From Escarpia spicata (taxonomy: Eukaryota; Annelida; Polychaeta; Sabellida; Siboglinidae): a DNA stretch of 64,000 bases. The stretch lies in NCBI GenBank assembly GCA_963995525.1, contig OZ023208.1:17304540-17368539 (forward strand). The letters run 5' to 3'. Made by a program: the position numbers and the translations under genes. Below, piece by piece: positions 31,530 through 42,768 of the stretch. Below the pieces are notes generated by a model that was not told the DNA's origin, did not search any database, and worked only from the letters and a program-made list of their open reading frames with translations. How positions within the stretch are numbered: the first letter of the stretch is position 1; each line of letters begins with the position of its first letter.

Positions 31530-33240
31530 GGTAAGCGATGGCGGGGACAACATATATGCCAGAGGCCTCTCATCCCCCACCTTCCGTCTCCTCTGATGAT
31601 GAATGTGAAATGGTGGCGGAGAGCAGTCCTCAATTAGTATCACAAGCACCCTTATAACGGAAGGCCTTGTCACGGCGGAAGGGGAGGGGACTGTCCTCTG
31701 GTGGTACGGCGCAACATGCATCGTCTACTGCCGAAACAGCTCCCCAGAAAGAGGAAAAGGGTACATGCTGGGCTGCGGCAGTGCACCGCAACAACCGATT
31801 ACATGCGACTCCGTGTCGAGGTAGCACACTTACCTTGGAATTTCCATCCAGATACCGCTTGCTGGCTGTGTGAGCAACAGTTTGGTTCCCGGCCTACCTC
31901 CCATACGGGCTCATTTGGCACAGCATTTAGTGGAGGATACGCAGAAGGGGGAGTTGCTCCACATTTTGGTAGGTGTGCGTACTCCATGATTGAACTGATC
32001 GAAATTACGCGAAGAATGGCCCTCACCCACACCGCTGAGGAGCTGGTCGTCCTCTTTAGGAAGAGAATGTGGTACCCAAAACAGGGTTCCCGATCTAACA
32101 TGGCCATGTGGGTCATGTTAGCCGAAGTAGCCGAGATGATGGGCCGACCCATTGCTGCCGTCGACATTCGGCTGAGTCCATCCAACCACCCGGTGGCGCT
32201 CCTCAATTGGAACACCATGGGAAGGATGTTGGCGGAGCTGCCACCCCATAAGCAGGACACATTCAGAGAATGGCTAGTCCCGTCTGCCTCATTCCATGGG
32301 ACGCACACTGTAAAGGAGTCCGCCATGGACGCCCACTGCCACCTACAACTACTACAGACTAGGGAGATGAAGGCGAGGGAATACAAGACGACAGTGACCC
32401 AGGAGAGAACTGCTGTCTCATTTGACTTCACCACGTAACTTGTCCCAGCGTCGGAAGCAGCCTGGCGAGCTGATAGTACGGTCAACGTCATCGCAGTGGT
32501 GGATAACAGCGTGTTTCCAGACGACTGGCTGCGACCTGTCATAAAGGGTGTCACCATCAGTCACTAGACGGATGTTATAAAAAACACTTACGGTGTTCAC
32601 CCTCGACTGGCAAAGTCACTTGACGGGAATGCATGGGACAGGGTGCAAGCCAAGATCTGCAGTCCCGAATGCATTGCGATAGGCGAATGCGGCCTTGATT
32701 ACACGAAGCCACCACATTCACTTCCCAGTCAATGATAGCTGTTTGAGAAACACATATATTGCCCTAGCTAGGGAGTGGGAGAAGTCTCGGTTCTCCACTT
32801 GCGTTCCCTTCTCGCGCGCCATGTATGAGGCACTGGCGATATTGGGGTAGAACACACACCGGCGCCCACTGGTACATGTGCGCTGCTTCACCGGTAGTCT
32901 GGCAGACTACCGGTACTGACAGTTGGCACGGCAATTTACGAGCAGTGTGTTCGGGATCACCAACATGTCGGTGTCCGCGCCAGGGTTTAGCGAATTCGCA
33001 CGACAGATCGACCTACACCGACTGGTGCTGGAGACAGACGCCCCCTTGTTGTCACTACGGGGTCATAACCACGGGCACCCGTACGAGCTGGTGCATCGGG
33101 CACGGTATATTCCAGCACTGCGCAATCTGCCAAGCTGGTTAGTGTTCGCGTGGCCACCCTCAACGCGTACATCACAGCAGCCGGGCAGCAGCCCTTGCTG
33201 TCAACAACACACTGCACTTGCACTGCCTGGTCAAGTATGA
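31530..33240 (+). pseudogene. TatD-type nuclease (TATDN2-like) pseudogene
   Basis: A 5' low-complexity region (PPPSVSSDDECEM) is followed by a Cys/His-bearing domain (VAHLPWNFHPDTACWLC, HFGRCAYSMIELIEI). A TatD metal-dependent hydrolase then begins at about 32320: MDAHCHLQLL (HxH metal site), YGVHPRLA, ECIAIGECGLDYT, VRCFTGSLADY, LVLETDAPLLSLRG. TatD enzymes are exo/endonucleases acting on DNA or RNA, and the HxH, Glu and Asp metal ligands are in these blocks. At least four stops or frameshifts (near 32438, 32566, 32735 and 32850) break it, so it is a pseudogene. The GC-richer composition differs from its surroundings. It lies in the same orientation just after the Ty3/gypsy integrase relic. 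Whether it was cargo or a chance neighbour is open. Confidence 0.78.
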
Positions 33241-34258
33241 CTAGTGCAACATTTCGTTGTCCACCAGGATTATTATGTTTATAATGAGTTTTTTTTATAT
33301 GTTTATGGTTACTAACTGTTTTCACAACAATCACTTGTTATATACTAATAACACGTTGCATAATTATTTAACGATTGTCAAATTCATTAGTTTTGTTAAA
33401 TTGACTAGGTTTGTTAGATTGTCTAGGTGGTCACTTATTACTTATATATTTATATAAATTTTAAAATGAAATTCAAGTTGGGTGCTTTAAAAAGGGGCTT
33501 ATGGTGGGCGATAAAATGAGGGAGGAATTTGGTAGTCACCAGTTGACAGCACAGCACAGCACATCTTCACCGACCCTTTACGCCTTTCATACACCACTGC
33601 ACACCAATAACTCAGCCCTGTATATAAACTCCAACACCACCCACACTGAGCGCGCCACACAGATCCACCCGACTGGCACATGCATCGTCCACAACCGACG
33701 CCCTAGCTGTACTGTCCTGGATCAACGTGACGGCCACACGCATAAACCTTGCATTTCGTAAACGCCACCTAGGTGACGTGACACATTACCCGTTTACTCT
33801 TTACCACAAAAACTATTTAACCACTTACGCGGATGCTAAGAAATTCCATTTCTTTACACAACAGTTGGTGATTGACCGTATCAAATGTCTTTTTAAAATC
33901 GATAAAAACACCAATAGCATATTTTTCCGTATGCATCCAATGGTTGTGTTATTCCATCAACTAGATCTATTAGTGCGTGACTTGTTGACATATTTTGTTG
34001 AAATCCATATTATTGGCTTGGATTTATCAATTTGTGTTTGGTAAAATTGTTGTTGCAAATGGTTAGTTTGTATTAACACTTTTAGGTGCATAACAGCAAC
34101 AAAATTGCCCTTTATTATGAACTATTTATTTAATTGGATTCATTTTGTGAAATACAAGGCACAAATGTCAAAGTTGGAATTGTGCATTCTGTATGCTGTA
34201 GTTATACAAGCCTGAAAGTCGTTTATTTCTGAAAATAGGAACAGTTTTTTGCCAACAG

Positions 34259-34296
34259 CACCCTCTAGCGTTGTTATAAATATACCACCAGAGGGC
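34259..34296. promoter_or_regulatory. Inverted pair of CTCF-like sites
   Basis: CCACCAGAGGGC (34285-34296) matches the bilaterian CTCF core CCASYAGRKGGC. An inverted, weaker match, CGCTAGAGGGTG on the minus strand (34259-34270), lies 14 bases away. Similar CCCTCTxG sequences also occur at transposon ends, so function is unproven. Confidence 0.35.
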
Positions 34297-36599
34297 GACA
34301 TTGATTGGCGTCTGCTGCCAAGGACAAGGTTGTGTTGGTTTAAAATAAGCCCGTAAGGCTTCGTTAAATTGATTTTGCTGTTTCTTCGATTACCGATTCA
34401 TTGAGTGTAGGAATACAACATAATCATGAACGTTTTGTGTGATTTATTAATATTGTAGTAACTTCAACCGTGTACCAACGCACATGTCAAAACATTATTC
34501 CATATGATTGTACGTCTTCACATCATCTTGTTTACGAAATGGTTTGTACCAGTGAAGCGACCATGAGGCATGACTGCACGAGGAATGTTCTTCCGTGTAA
34601 TGCTAAACAGCTGAGAGTGTCATCCCAGTAACATGGCATGCCAATCGCTTGTGGTAGTGTTATTAACAAAACTTTGATGGCCACTATACCGTTAATTAAG
34701 CTGCCGGATAACGTTCAGTTACATGTAAGTTTTGGGTTTTGACTTGAATTATTATAACGTTAAAATGGTATAAAACTACTCAATAATGTGTCTAGCGATA
34801 ATCCATAGTCTTGCATTTGTGCAGTTCAGTAAGACATTTAATAAAAGTGTAACGTCAGTTATGATAAGACTTACTATGTAACATCAGTTGCAAAGACTAA
34901 CGGAAGTGTCCAGCAACTTTACAAACTTTGCAGTGTGTTACTTGAGACAGCATGTGGAAGCAGCGACCCGTTATTCTCTGCAACTTGTTTTTATGATTTG
35001 CCATCAGATTCAGAATGGCCAATATCTACAATGCTTTGAAAGTGGTATTGTTAAAAAGAGAAAGTCGATGTTATCTGTGAAAAAAATATATACAGTTACT
35101 TATGTTATTAACATACATTTTGTAAATGAAACTTATGTGAATAGAACGTTTATATAAAAATACTTACCTGGTTTGCATTGCTTAATTCATAAAATCTTAT
35201 CAGATGTCAACATAAATGTTTAGACATCTCATTAAAGCACTATATGTTAATGATTGTTCAAAAAATAATTGGGTGGCTACAGAGTTTGACAGTTTTCAAA
35301 ATCTTGCTGGGACGAGAAATTCCCCCCATATTGCTTATAGTAATTTGCTCTTAGCCAATGAATGAAATCATGACAAATGGAACACTATCAAACAAACATA
35401 AAAAATCAGCTGTTTTTAATTTGTTGTTTTAAAGCCACCTGTGTAACTGTATGACAATTAAACATGTATTTGCCAGTTTTTTAACTAAGCATTATGACAA
35501 TATAGACAAAGCAAAATGTTGAATCATGTCAAACATTGATAATTTAATTTGGTCTGCAATATCCACTATTGAAAAAGTTCATGTTCTTGTACGTAGGGGG
35601 CACATGCTTCAGACCCGTAGTGTGGTTGATTGTTTTAAAGCTGGGTTTTTTCTGCTTGGATCATTTTGTTGAGTCGGCATGAGGGGTATTGTTGGAGATT
35701 TTCCCGGTTGAGGTGGTAGTGTTGGAGATTTTATTGGTCGAGGGAGTACTGTTGGAGATAAAACTACTTCCCCCCAAAGCGGCACTCTTGCCTCGGCAAG
35801 GAACCCGTTGCTCCCCCAACTTACGGGCCTGTGGTAATACTAGCTGCAAGACAACACATACGTGTTCAATCATTCATCAGTCATGTTAAGTTATGTGGGC
35901 CAGAATAACAAAATGTCCGTTAATAAATAATAACATGTAATTTGTATAAAAAAAATACGTCAAAACTACGTTGATTAAAAAAATCCAAGGATCGTTAATT
36001 TACGATGGAAATCTTACTAGGATTGAGTTAGCGAATGTATACACGTGTACTTGTAATTTATTGTTGCATGTACTAGCACAAAATGTCTCTCTGGATGACG
36101 CTACGTACACACACTCACAAAAGACGGTTTCCCGAAGTGTTGTACCTGACTTTTAACAATCATGACGTACACGTTTTTCGCAACGTTGCGCATGTGTGCT
36201 GAATGTACCCAACTGATCGGAGGACGGCTTATGTAGGCCGAACAATCGTAACATTGCCAACTATCGTCTACAATTCGTCTAAAAGCTGGTACGAGCTCTG
36301 AAGTTGCATTCTGAGATCATCCATCTGTTAAATGCCTTATTTTTATTACTCCGTTGCCCGGATAAGGCGATTGAATAACATATCATACGCCAAAGTGACA
36401 TACATGGTAGCAAGTATGATCACATAAGTAAATATTGTTCGTGTTGTATATGCATTTTTTTCTTCAAAAAGGTTAAAAGTGATAATCACAAAATGGAACA
36501 TTAACTGGAAAGAACACTTAATTCACGGGGAATTGCTGAACAAGTGTTATTTTTGTAGAGGTCGTAGATCAACCCATGACAGTTTGGCACCCAAGATGT

Positions 36600-36675
36600 A
36601 AAGCACGCACGCACTCATGCGCGCATTCAGGCACGCACTCATGCACGCACACACACACACGCATGCAGGGGAACG
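36600..36675. repeat. ACGC/CA-rich simple repeat
   Basis: Repeated CACGCACGCACTCATGC units. Similar tracts occur at 36928-36950 and, as TGCG, at 37265-37325. Confidence 0.8.
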
Positions 36676-36709
36676 CACGCATGCACGACCACACACTCCC
36701 ATACCAGGG

Positions 36710-36930
36710 GCGGATCCAAAAATCGAGTCTGGGGGCACAAAAACTCCACTGGCGGCGGAACCAAATGGCGTAGTCGAAATGTTGTTAAAAATTAATGGGG
36801 TCACATTTCAAACGGTCTACGGGGCATGGTCGCGTGGGCCCATTATAAAAGGTCTGTGGACACGCCGAATTCGTAAGGTCTCGGACGGCACGTACCCCTC
36901 AGACCCCCTGGATCCGCCTATGCATACACA
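36710..36930. mobile_element. Small non-autonomous element with GGGGCGGATCCA ends
   Basis: The left end reads GGGGCGGATCCA and the right end TGGATCCGCCT, forming short inverted termini around about 215 bp with no coding capacity. Simple repeats border it on both sides, which hides any target duplication. Confidence 0.55.
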
Positions 36931-37054
36931 CACGCACGCACGCACGCAATGCCACAGAACAGCCGAGCCGCTGGTGGATTACCAAGTTATTCCTGCGGCG
37001 GTGTGCATTTTTGCAACAGTTATCTTGTGTATAAATAGAATGTTGCAATTGCAG

Positions 37055-38305
37055 AGTGGGAGTTACACAGTTATGATCGTGGATGGCGATGCTCCCAGCA
37101 GAGAAGACCCAAAGAATCGCTATTTGCTACATCTCCTCATGACGGATGTTCCAGTAAGACTTGTTTACACTTATGTACATATAACACTGTGAAGTGGACT
37201 TAACGCATTTACCCAGCTTCGGAACAACAGCAGGCAATTTCGAATCCTTGTCCTTTACATAAGATGTGTGTGTGTGTTTGTGCCCGCGCGTACGTGCGTG
37301 CGGGCGTACATGCGTGCGTGCATGCCTGTTGGTATCATTAACGTTTTGTTCTTTCCATTGTAATAGTTTTGATACTGTAATTGATAAGTTGATCAGCTTC
37401 TATGGAGTTTTCTCATTGATCTCTGTCAAACTAGACGGTTGCTGCAGCATCAGCAGTGACATGGTAACACAAGAGCATTGACAGTGACAATACAATGAGT
37501 TGCAATGGTAATAAATTAACTATTATTTATCTGTTTCAGCCTTCGTTTCTTGAAAGTGGACTTCAAACGCCCGCTAATAACAGTGGTGCTCCCAATGTTC
37601 TTACAGGTAAGCCTAATTGAATACTTACTGAATATTTAGATCAAACTAGCATAATGAAAGTATGTGTAGGTCATACAGCTGACCTTTGTTCCAGCAGAAC
37701 TATAATATCAAGTCAACGTTTGTCACAATAAAGCTTTCATTGTGTGCCAACTCTCACCCACACTTAAGCCGATATGTGCAAGAACAAATGCACAGAACGA
37801 TAGGAAGGATGCACTCGGCACATTGTATTAATTGTATTACCTGTCTCTCCGATTTGTGTTGGAACTCCTATCCTTCCGGAAAAAGGAGACAATCTCCTAG
37901 ATCGTTGGCGTTTATGTGCAATTGGGTTTCTGTGAACCCCAAAAGGGTGTCAAGTTGAAGGCCCAAAGGGGGATGCCGTTGGAGATTTTTGGTATGCCTC
38001 AAGGGTTGTTGTAAGGTTTTTGGTGAGCCTAATTTAGAAATTTGACAGTTGGCAGGTATGTGACTGTGTTCGACTGAGAAAGAAAACTCATCTTTGTTGC
38101 AGAGTATTCAACGTCATCTCCGTCTGCTGGATCTGGAAATCATCGCATTCAGATATTCGTACTTAAGCAATCCACCACACTTACAAGTGCCATTTCCCAG
38201 CCAACAAGCCGAAGTGGATTCAATGTGCAACAATTTGTGAATTCAAGCCAACTGTGTAACACGGGGTCGCTCGTCGGTGCTTTTGAATACGTATTGAAAG
38301 CGTAA
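37055..38305 (+). CDS. PEBP-family protein, last three exons
   Basis: Exons are 37055-37153, 37540-37606 and 38103-38305 (stop TAA). Splice sites are GT-AG and phases agree (0, then 1). The pieces together encode 122 residues of a phosphatidylethanolamine-binding protein (RKIP family, usually about 185 aa); the N-terminal exons are not found. Exon A carries the first ligand-pocket box, VMIVDGDAPSREDP (family DPDAPSR, with Gly for Pro), and LLHLLMTDVP. Exon C carries the second box, GSGNHRIQIFVLKQ (family GxHRYVFLLYKQ), and the C-terminal helix region SGFNVQQFVN. The family binds anionic ligands and modulates kinase or other signalling in the cytosol or when secreted. A mariner-like element starts 3 bp after the stop codon. 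Confidence 0.82.
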
Positions 38306-38308
38306 TTA

Positions 38309-38752
38309 CAGGGGATGTCCAAAAAACCTTACCGTTTATTTTTATAAAACAGAATGTATAAAATATACAAACCATTCGCATTATCATAAAATAGAGACTT
38401 TGCTGTTATATTTCTTGCAAAAATGTTTTATTCAGACCGTGGCAAGCCCCCTTGGATCTGAGCTTTATGACACTGTAGAGAATGGTCAATTTCCTGGTGG
38501 ATGTCTTACTCTTAAATGTGCGCTGTAATGCCTTTGTGTCTTTACCGCTGGTTTCGTCTTCAAGTAGAGAAATACCATTTCCGTTCTGTGTTCGACAGTG
38601 ACAGTCATAATTATTCTAGAACCATGAAATTTTCTGCGACAACGTTCCCATCATTCTGGATTACAATCTGAAAATATAAATGCAGTTGAATAAAATATGA
38701 TATATGTGTATGACACGTACAGTCAAAATGGTAAGTTTTTTGGCTAACCCGA
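38309..38752. mobile_element. Mariner-like non-autonomous element
   Basis: The ends form imperfect inverted repeats, CAGGGGATGTCCAAAAAACC at the left and, at the right, the complement of TCGGGTTAGCCAAAAAACTT, then TACC and T-rich sequence on both. Flanking TA dinucleotides (38307-38308 and 38753-38754) fit the Tc1/mariner target. No transposase is encoded. The element provides the start of the PEBP-family gene's 3' untranslated region. Confidence 0.55.
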
Positions 38753-38888
38753 TACGTGCACCTGCAGTGCTAAGTCACATCGTGTTCGAGTTATGATATA
38801 TGTGTATGACACGTACAGTCAAAATGGTAAGTTTTTTGGCCAACCCGATACGTGCACCTGCAGTGCTAAGTCACATCGTGTTCGAGTA
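38697..38888 (+). repeat. Tandem duplication of 96 bp
   Basis: Two copies (38697-38792 and 38793-38888) differ at one or two bases. Each copy includes the right terminus of the mariner-like element plus about 40 bp of flank. Confidence 0.93.
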
Positions 38889-40596
38889 TTAATTGTTTCT
38901 ATTCAATTATGAAATTATATAAATTAGAAAAGATCCAGTTGCACTCACAGTGTGAGAATAGGAAAGTTTGTTGGCACAGGTAACTAAAATCGGGTCATGT
39001 CAGATAACTCCCCGCTGAGCTGGTATCGCAGAATAATGCGTGGCGGAAAGACCTACGCAGCCGTTAGAACAAGTGACATTTGTAAGTTTATAATACCGAA
39101 CTTTATATATGATTTGTATTACCTTAAAATAAATTTGGTTGCGTTACCTACAGTTTTGTTGTTTTTGGTTTTCCTTAACCTTAGCGGTTATTCTAGTTGC
39201 TGCCTGGAACAAGCAAGATCGTGCGTCAGCAAGATCAGCATTCAAGTTTAATAGCCGCTAATAATTCTAGAATCTAAAATAATAATTATAGGCTTTAAAA
39301 TAAGTATAGTTGCTCTCTTCTAGCTTTGTCATAGACATTCATGTTAGCATACTTTCTAAGATATCAATGGAAACATAAACTGCTTGCATTTCACGAAAAA
39401 TAGTGTCGGCAACGTTCGCTTGGTATTCGTCGTGTGACGATTAAACATACGCCATTTTGGTTATAGCCTCTATATTTTGCAGTTGTCAACGGCTGAAAGA
39501 TTTTTCGAGGGAGAAATGCCGCTTCTGTGTGCAGGATGTTTGCTTCCTGCAACGGGACACCGAATATAAATGTGTACGGTACTGTAGTTGCAAGCATACA
39601 AATTAGCAGTTCTTATACTCGGGTCGCCACCCAAGAACCCTTCATGCATATGTCCAGCAGTAATTGATTTTCTTTTCCTTCTTTCTAACTGTGCCTCAGC
39701 CTCACATATTCATTGTGTGAGATTATGCTGGATTGTGACGCTTTACTGTCATTTTTTATTTGCGTCATATATAATTTAACATTATCTCTAATTTGCTGAA
39801 TCATGATAATGATGCACCATAATCATCGAATTTTATAGGTGGCTCTCGTAATAAGCTCATTGGGGCTTCCAGAGAATTGTACGTGTTACTCTGCAATTCA
39901 GTGTGTTCTTATCTGTAATAACTTTGTAATTGTGTAATCAAAGTAACCCATTAATGAATTCGTTCGTTCATTAATTCATTAATTCATTCATACATTATAC
40001 CATTTCGGCGTACACAATGGGTGGATTCTTTCATGTAACATGTTATTTTAAATATACCTGTCTTCGGGGGCGGAGGTGTCGGTCGTTTACCGTCTAATGA
40101 AGTAGCACGCACTCAGGCAAGACATTGTTTAGACTAGGTACGGCGTTTAAAGAACGCGCGTCACCGCCATGCCGTAGGCATCACCCAATAGGCGCGGGCC
40201 CGCCTCATGAATATTCATTATGTCAATGACTACACCAGGTGCGATGACCTAGCGACACAGTTCCGTCGAACGGAACTACGACTACGTTGAGATGTGATGT
40301 AGTAAGTGCCCAGTAGGCGTACGTCAATGCATCGAACTGAACTTGTACGTTGCTTGTAAGTAGATGTCGGTGTAAATGACGCATTGGCCACTGTTTTCGC
40401 AGGAATCGTCCCGTCAACTACCCTATGAGCGGCTACGTTTCAATACACATCACGCATCAGGGCAATCTACAGGTGTGTAGACCTATGCCAACACGTCGTA
40501 AAATTCACCAGTCAGAGTCGGGACGAATGTTCAACAAACGCGTGCTTGCAGTCACAGTCGTACAAATAACGGCGGACTAGTTAACGGACCAAAACA
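38889..40596. other. Intergenic, no gene seen
   Basis: Mostly AT-rich unique sequence. The last 550 bp before 40597 are richer in CpG and probably contain the promoter of the four-transmembrane gene; I cannot point to a TATA box. Confidence 0.45.
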
Positions 40597-42359
40597 ATGA
40601 GGATGACGGTAGCTAGTAGTTCGCTCACCGTGTGCGCATGCGTTTGCACGTTCATCGCTGTCGTGATACACTCGGTGGCTTTCGCTACGCGCCACTGGCT
40701 CGAATCTCATGGCAACAGTCCGTTCGACAAAATTGGTTTCCACGACGCCTGCTTTAATCACTGCAAGGACCCCTTTTGCCCGACGAGCGGCGCCCCGGAA
40801 ACCGAGTTCGATGGCTGCTGGAGTCTGTACAACTTCTATTTCGAAGAGATTAAAAAGTGGCTGCTTCCGGGTAGGTGACTTGCTGACTCCCCCGGTCTCT
40901 TGCAGGGAGGGGGGTCACATCACTCGGTCTGTTTCACTTTACATTGACGCACCTCTCTAATTACCCTATCTTCTGCAACCGTATCCCCCTCTCGACTGTT
41001 CACCCCCCTTTTGAGATTTTTCTTGTCTTGATACTCTCCATCTTACGGTCTTCTCCTTCTGCCATCCTCTTCTGTTCCCATGCATGCTCTTTTTTGTAAA
41101 TCCTAATTCACTGTAAAGTTCCTGTGATCTCAATCTAATAAAGTACCTGACTCTCTTAGTGAAACTCTGACATCAATTAAACTCAGTTAACTAATATTTG
41201 TTATATATAAGCACGGTAAATTAATGCTCATGTTACTTAATCAATATAGCCAGGTAACTAATAAGTAGCAGGCAATTTATTAACACACAAGTAATATATA
41301 TAACACCCACCCACCACCCTCACCCACCGACCCACCCTTCCTGACCCACCCACACATACACACTTTACATATGCCTGATATCCCTTGATGCGCCATTCTC
41401 AGAGCATCAACTGCATGCGATCATCACGACGTTTCTATCCATCCAGATTGGTTCACCGACGTCCGTCTTCTGGTCATCCTGCTCGTGCCGCTTAGTTTCA
41501 TCTGCTTCGCCGTCCTCTGTGTCGCCTCGTGTCTCGTCACCAAGGACCGCTACACGATCGACGAGGACCGAAGTCGCCAAATCTCTCAACTGGTGTTACT
41601 CGTCGTGATTGCTGCCACGCTCTTCATTACCGGTACGTAGTGCTTGCACTTGCGTTTCTTTGTGTCAGTGTGTTATTGAGTCGAATGCAGACCTTTTCAT
41701 TGTCATCATAGGTTATATTTTAATTAATACATTTTGTAAAGTGTTACGTCGCTGCATACATGCCGTTTGCATTAGCCAATATATCAGCCTCATGTTGCTC
41801 TCTAGATACATTCTTTCTGTATCCGTATCAGGTCCGTAGTGTAGTTGATTTTTGGAGGTGCGTTTCACACACAAAGTTCACTAAAAACTTCCACCGCCAC
41901 CGCCTTCAGGCTCGCCAAAAAAAACCTCCAACTGCACCCCCTGAAAGGTATATTAAATGACTACAACTACATTCCCGCCTTATACTCTCAAGCTGAACTC
42001 GTTTACTTCGATGCGTCCACTAGCCAACGGGTTTGCGGATACATGTTCTCTACAATTATGCTTTCATGGCAGTCTCTTGCAGCAATTAAACCTCTGTTAC
42101 TAAACTGTGTTGTATGCTTGCAGGAATCATATACATAGTCGTCCTGGCTCGGTTCTACCTGAACGCCTTCAACCCGAGCTGGCTGCCGATCCCCGACAGG
42201 AACCACCTGGGATACTCCTACTGGCTGGAGGTGGTCGCCACTATACTGACTCTGCTCTCATTCGTCGGCATAGTTATCGCCGCTGTCTTCAAAGCGCTGC
42301 GGGCGTCCGTCACCAAGGAGCCACGTTTTTCCGAGGACATGATGCTCGGGGTGCGCTGA
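40597..42359 (+). CDS. Claudin/PMP22-like four-transmembrane protein, three exons
   Basis: Exons are 40597-40870, 41405-41632 and 42124-42359, GT-AG with phase 1 at both introns, giving 245 residues. Helices are at about 9-31 (LTVCACVCTFIAVVIHSV), 112-136 (VRLLVILLVPLSFICFAVLC), 150-175 (LVLLVVIAATLFI, IIYIVVLA across the second junction) and 200-222 (VVATILTLLSFVGIVIAAVF). The first extracellular loop is long and holds a Trp just after helix 1 (TRHWLES) and four Cys (DACFNHCKDPFC, DGCW), reminiscent of the claudin W-C-C loop, though the GLW signature itself is not exact. The family acts at cell junctions or as channel subunits in the plasma membrane. At exon 2, acceptor 41403-41404 (AG|CATC) is chosen because it keeps the frame. 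A polyadenylation signal lies at 42763. The subfamily is not assigned. Confidence 0.83.
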
Positions 42360-42762
42360 CAGTGTTCCTGTCGCGATGACAGTGATCGTGTCGACGTGAT
42401 GTAATGTGTTCGTGTGATGCATGCACAGTATCGGATGGTACTGACGTGGAGCTGATGTTATAAACACAGATCACATCACGAAGCGACATGCAAGTGGCTG
42501 ACTTGGCTTACGACTTCCTGTTTGCCAATCTGCTACAGAGCTATATGCATCATATACTAGATCATTGCTTCATGGGATTCCCATCGATAGTAATCTTTAG
42601 GTTGATTATGTGACATTTGTTATTCTTTTCCTGCATTATTGCACGTTGCGTTATATATTAATACATTTATTTAAATAAGGGATCACAAACAATATTGCTC
42701 ATCCCCATTGTCATTGATGATATATAATACTATGTATATATTATGTTTATTATCATCAAGAC

Positions 42763-42768
42763 AATAAA
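42763..42768 (+). promoter_or_regulatory. Polyadenylation signal
   Basis: AATAAA about 400 bp downstream of the four-transmembrane gene's stop codon. Confidence 0.5.

Larger units (their letters stand above)
33241..37054. other. Intergenic or upstream intron, no exon seen
   Basis: I see no supportable exon. Items of note are a CTCF-like inverted pair (34259-34296), a short three-fold repeat of TGTTGGAGAT(T/A) units at about 35691-35760, an ACGC/CA-rich tract at about 36600-36675 and a small element at 36710-36930. Upstream exons of the PEBP-family gene could be hidden here. Confidence 0.45.

Noticed and set aside
31799..32557. 252-codon minus-strand frame over the TatD relic
   Set aside because: It is antisense to the recognisable N-terminal and TatD domains and has no features of its own.
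35661..35873. Ser/Thr/Asn repeat peptide on the minus strand
   Set aside because: It comes from a three-fold short DNA repeat; no exon signals support it.
36617..37192. 191-codon frame covering a PEBP exon and upstream sequence
   Set aside because: The upstream part runs through simple repeats and a small transposon; only the part after the acceptor at 37055 is exon.
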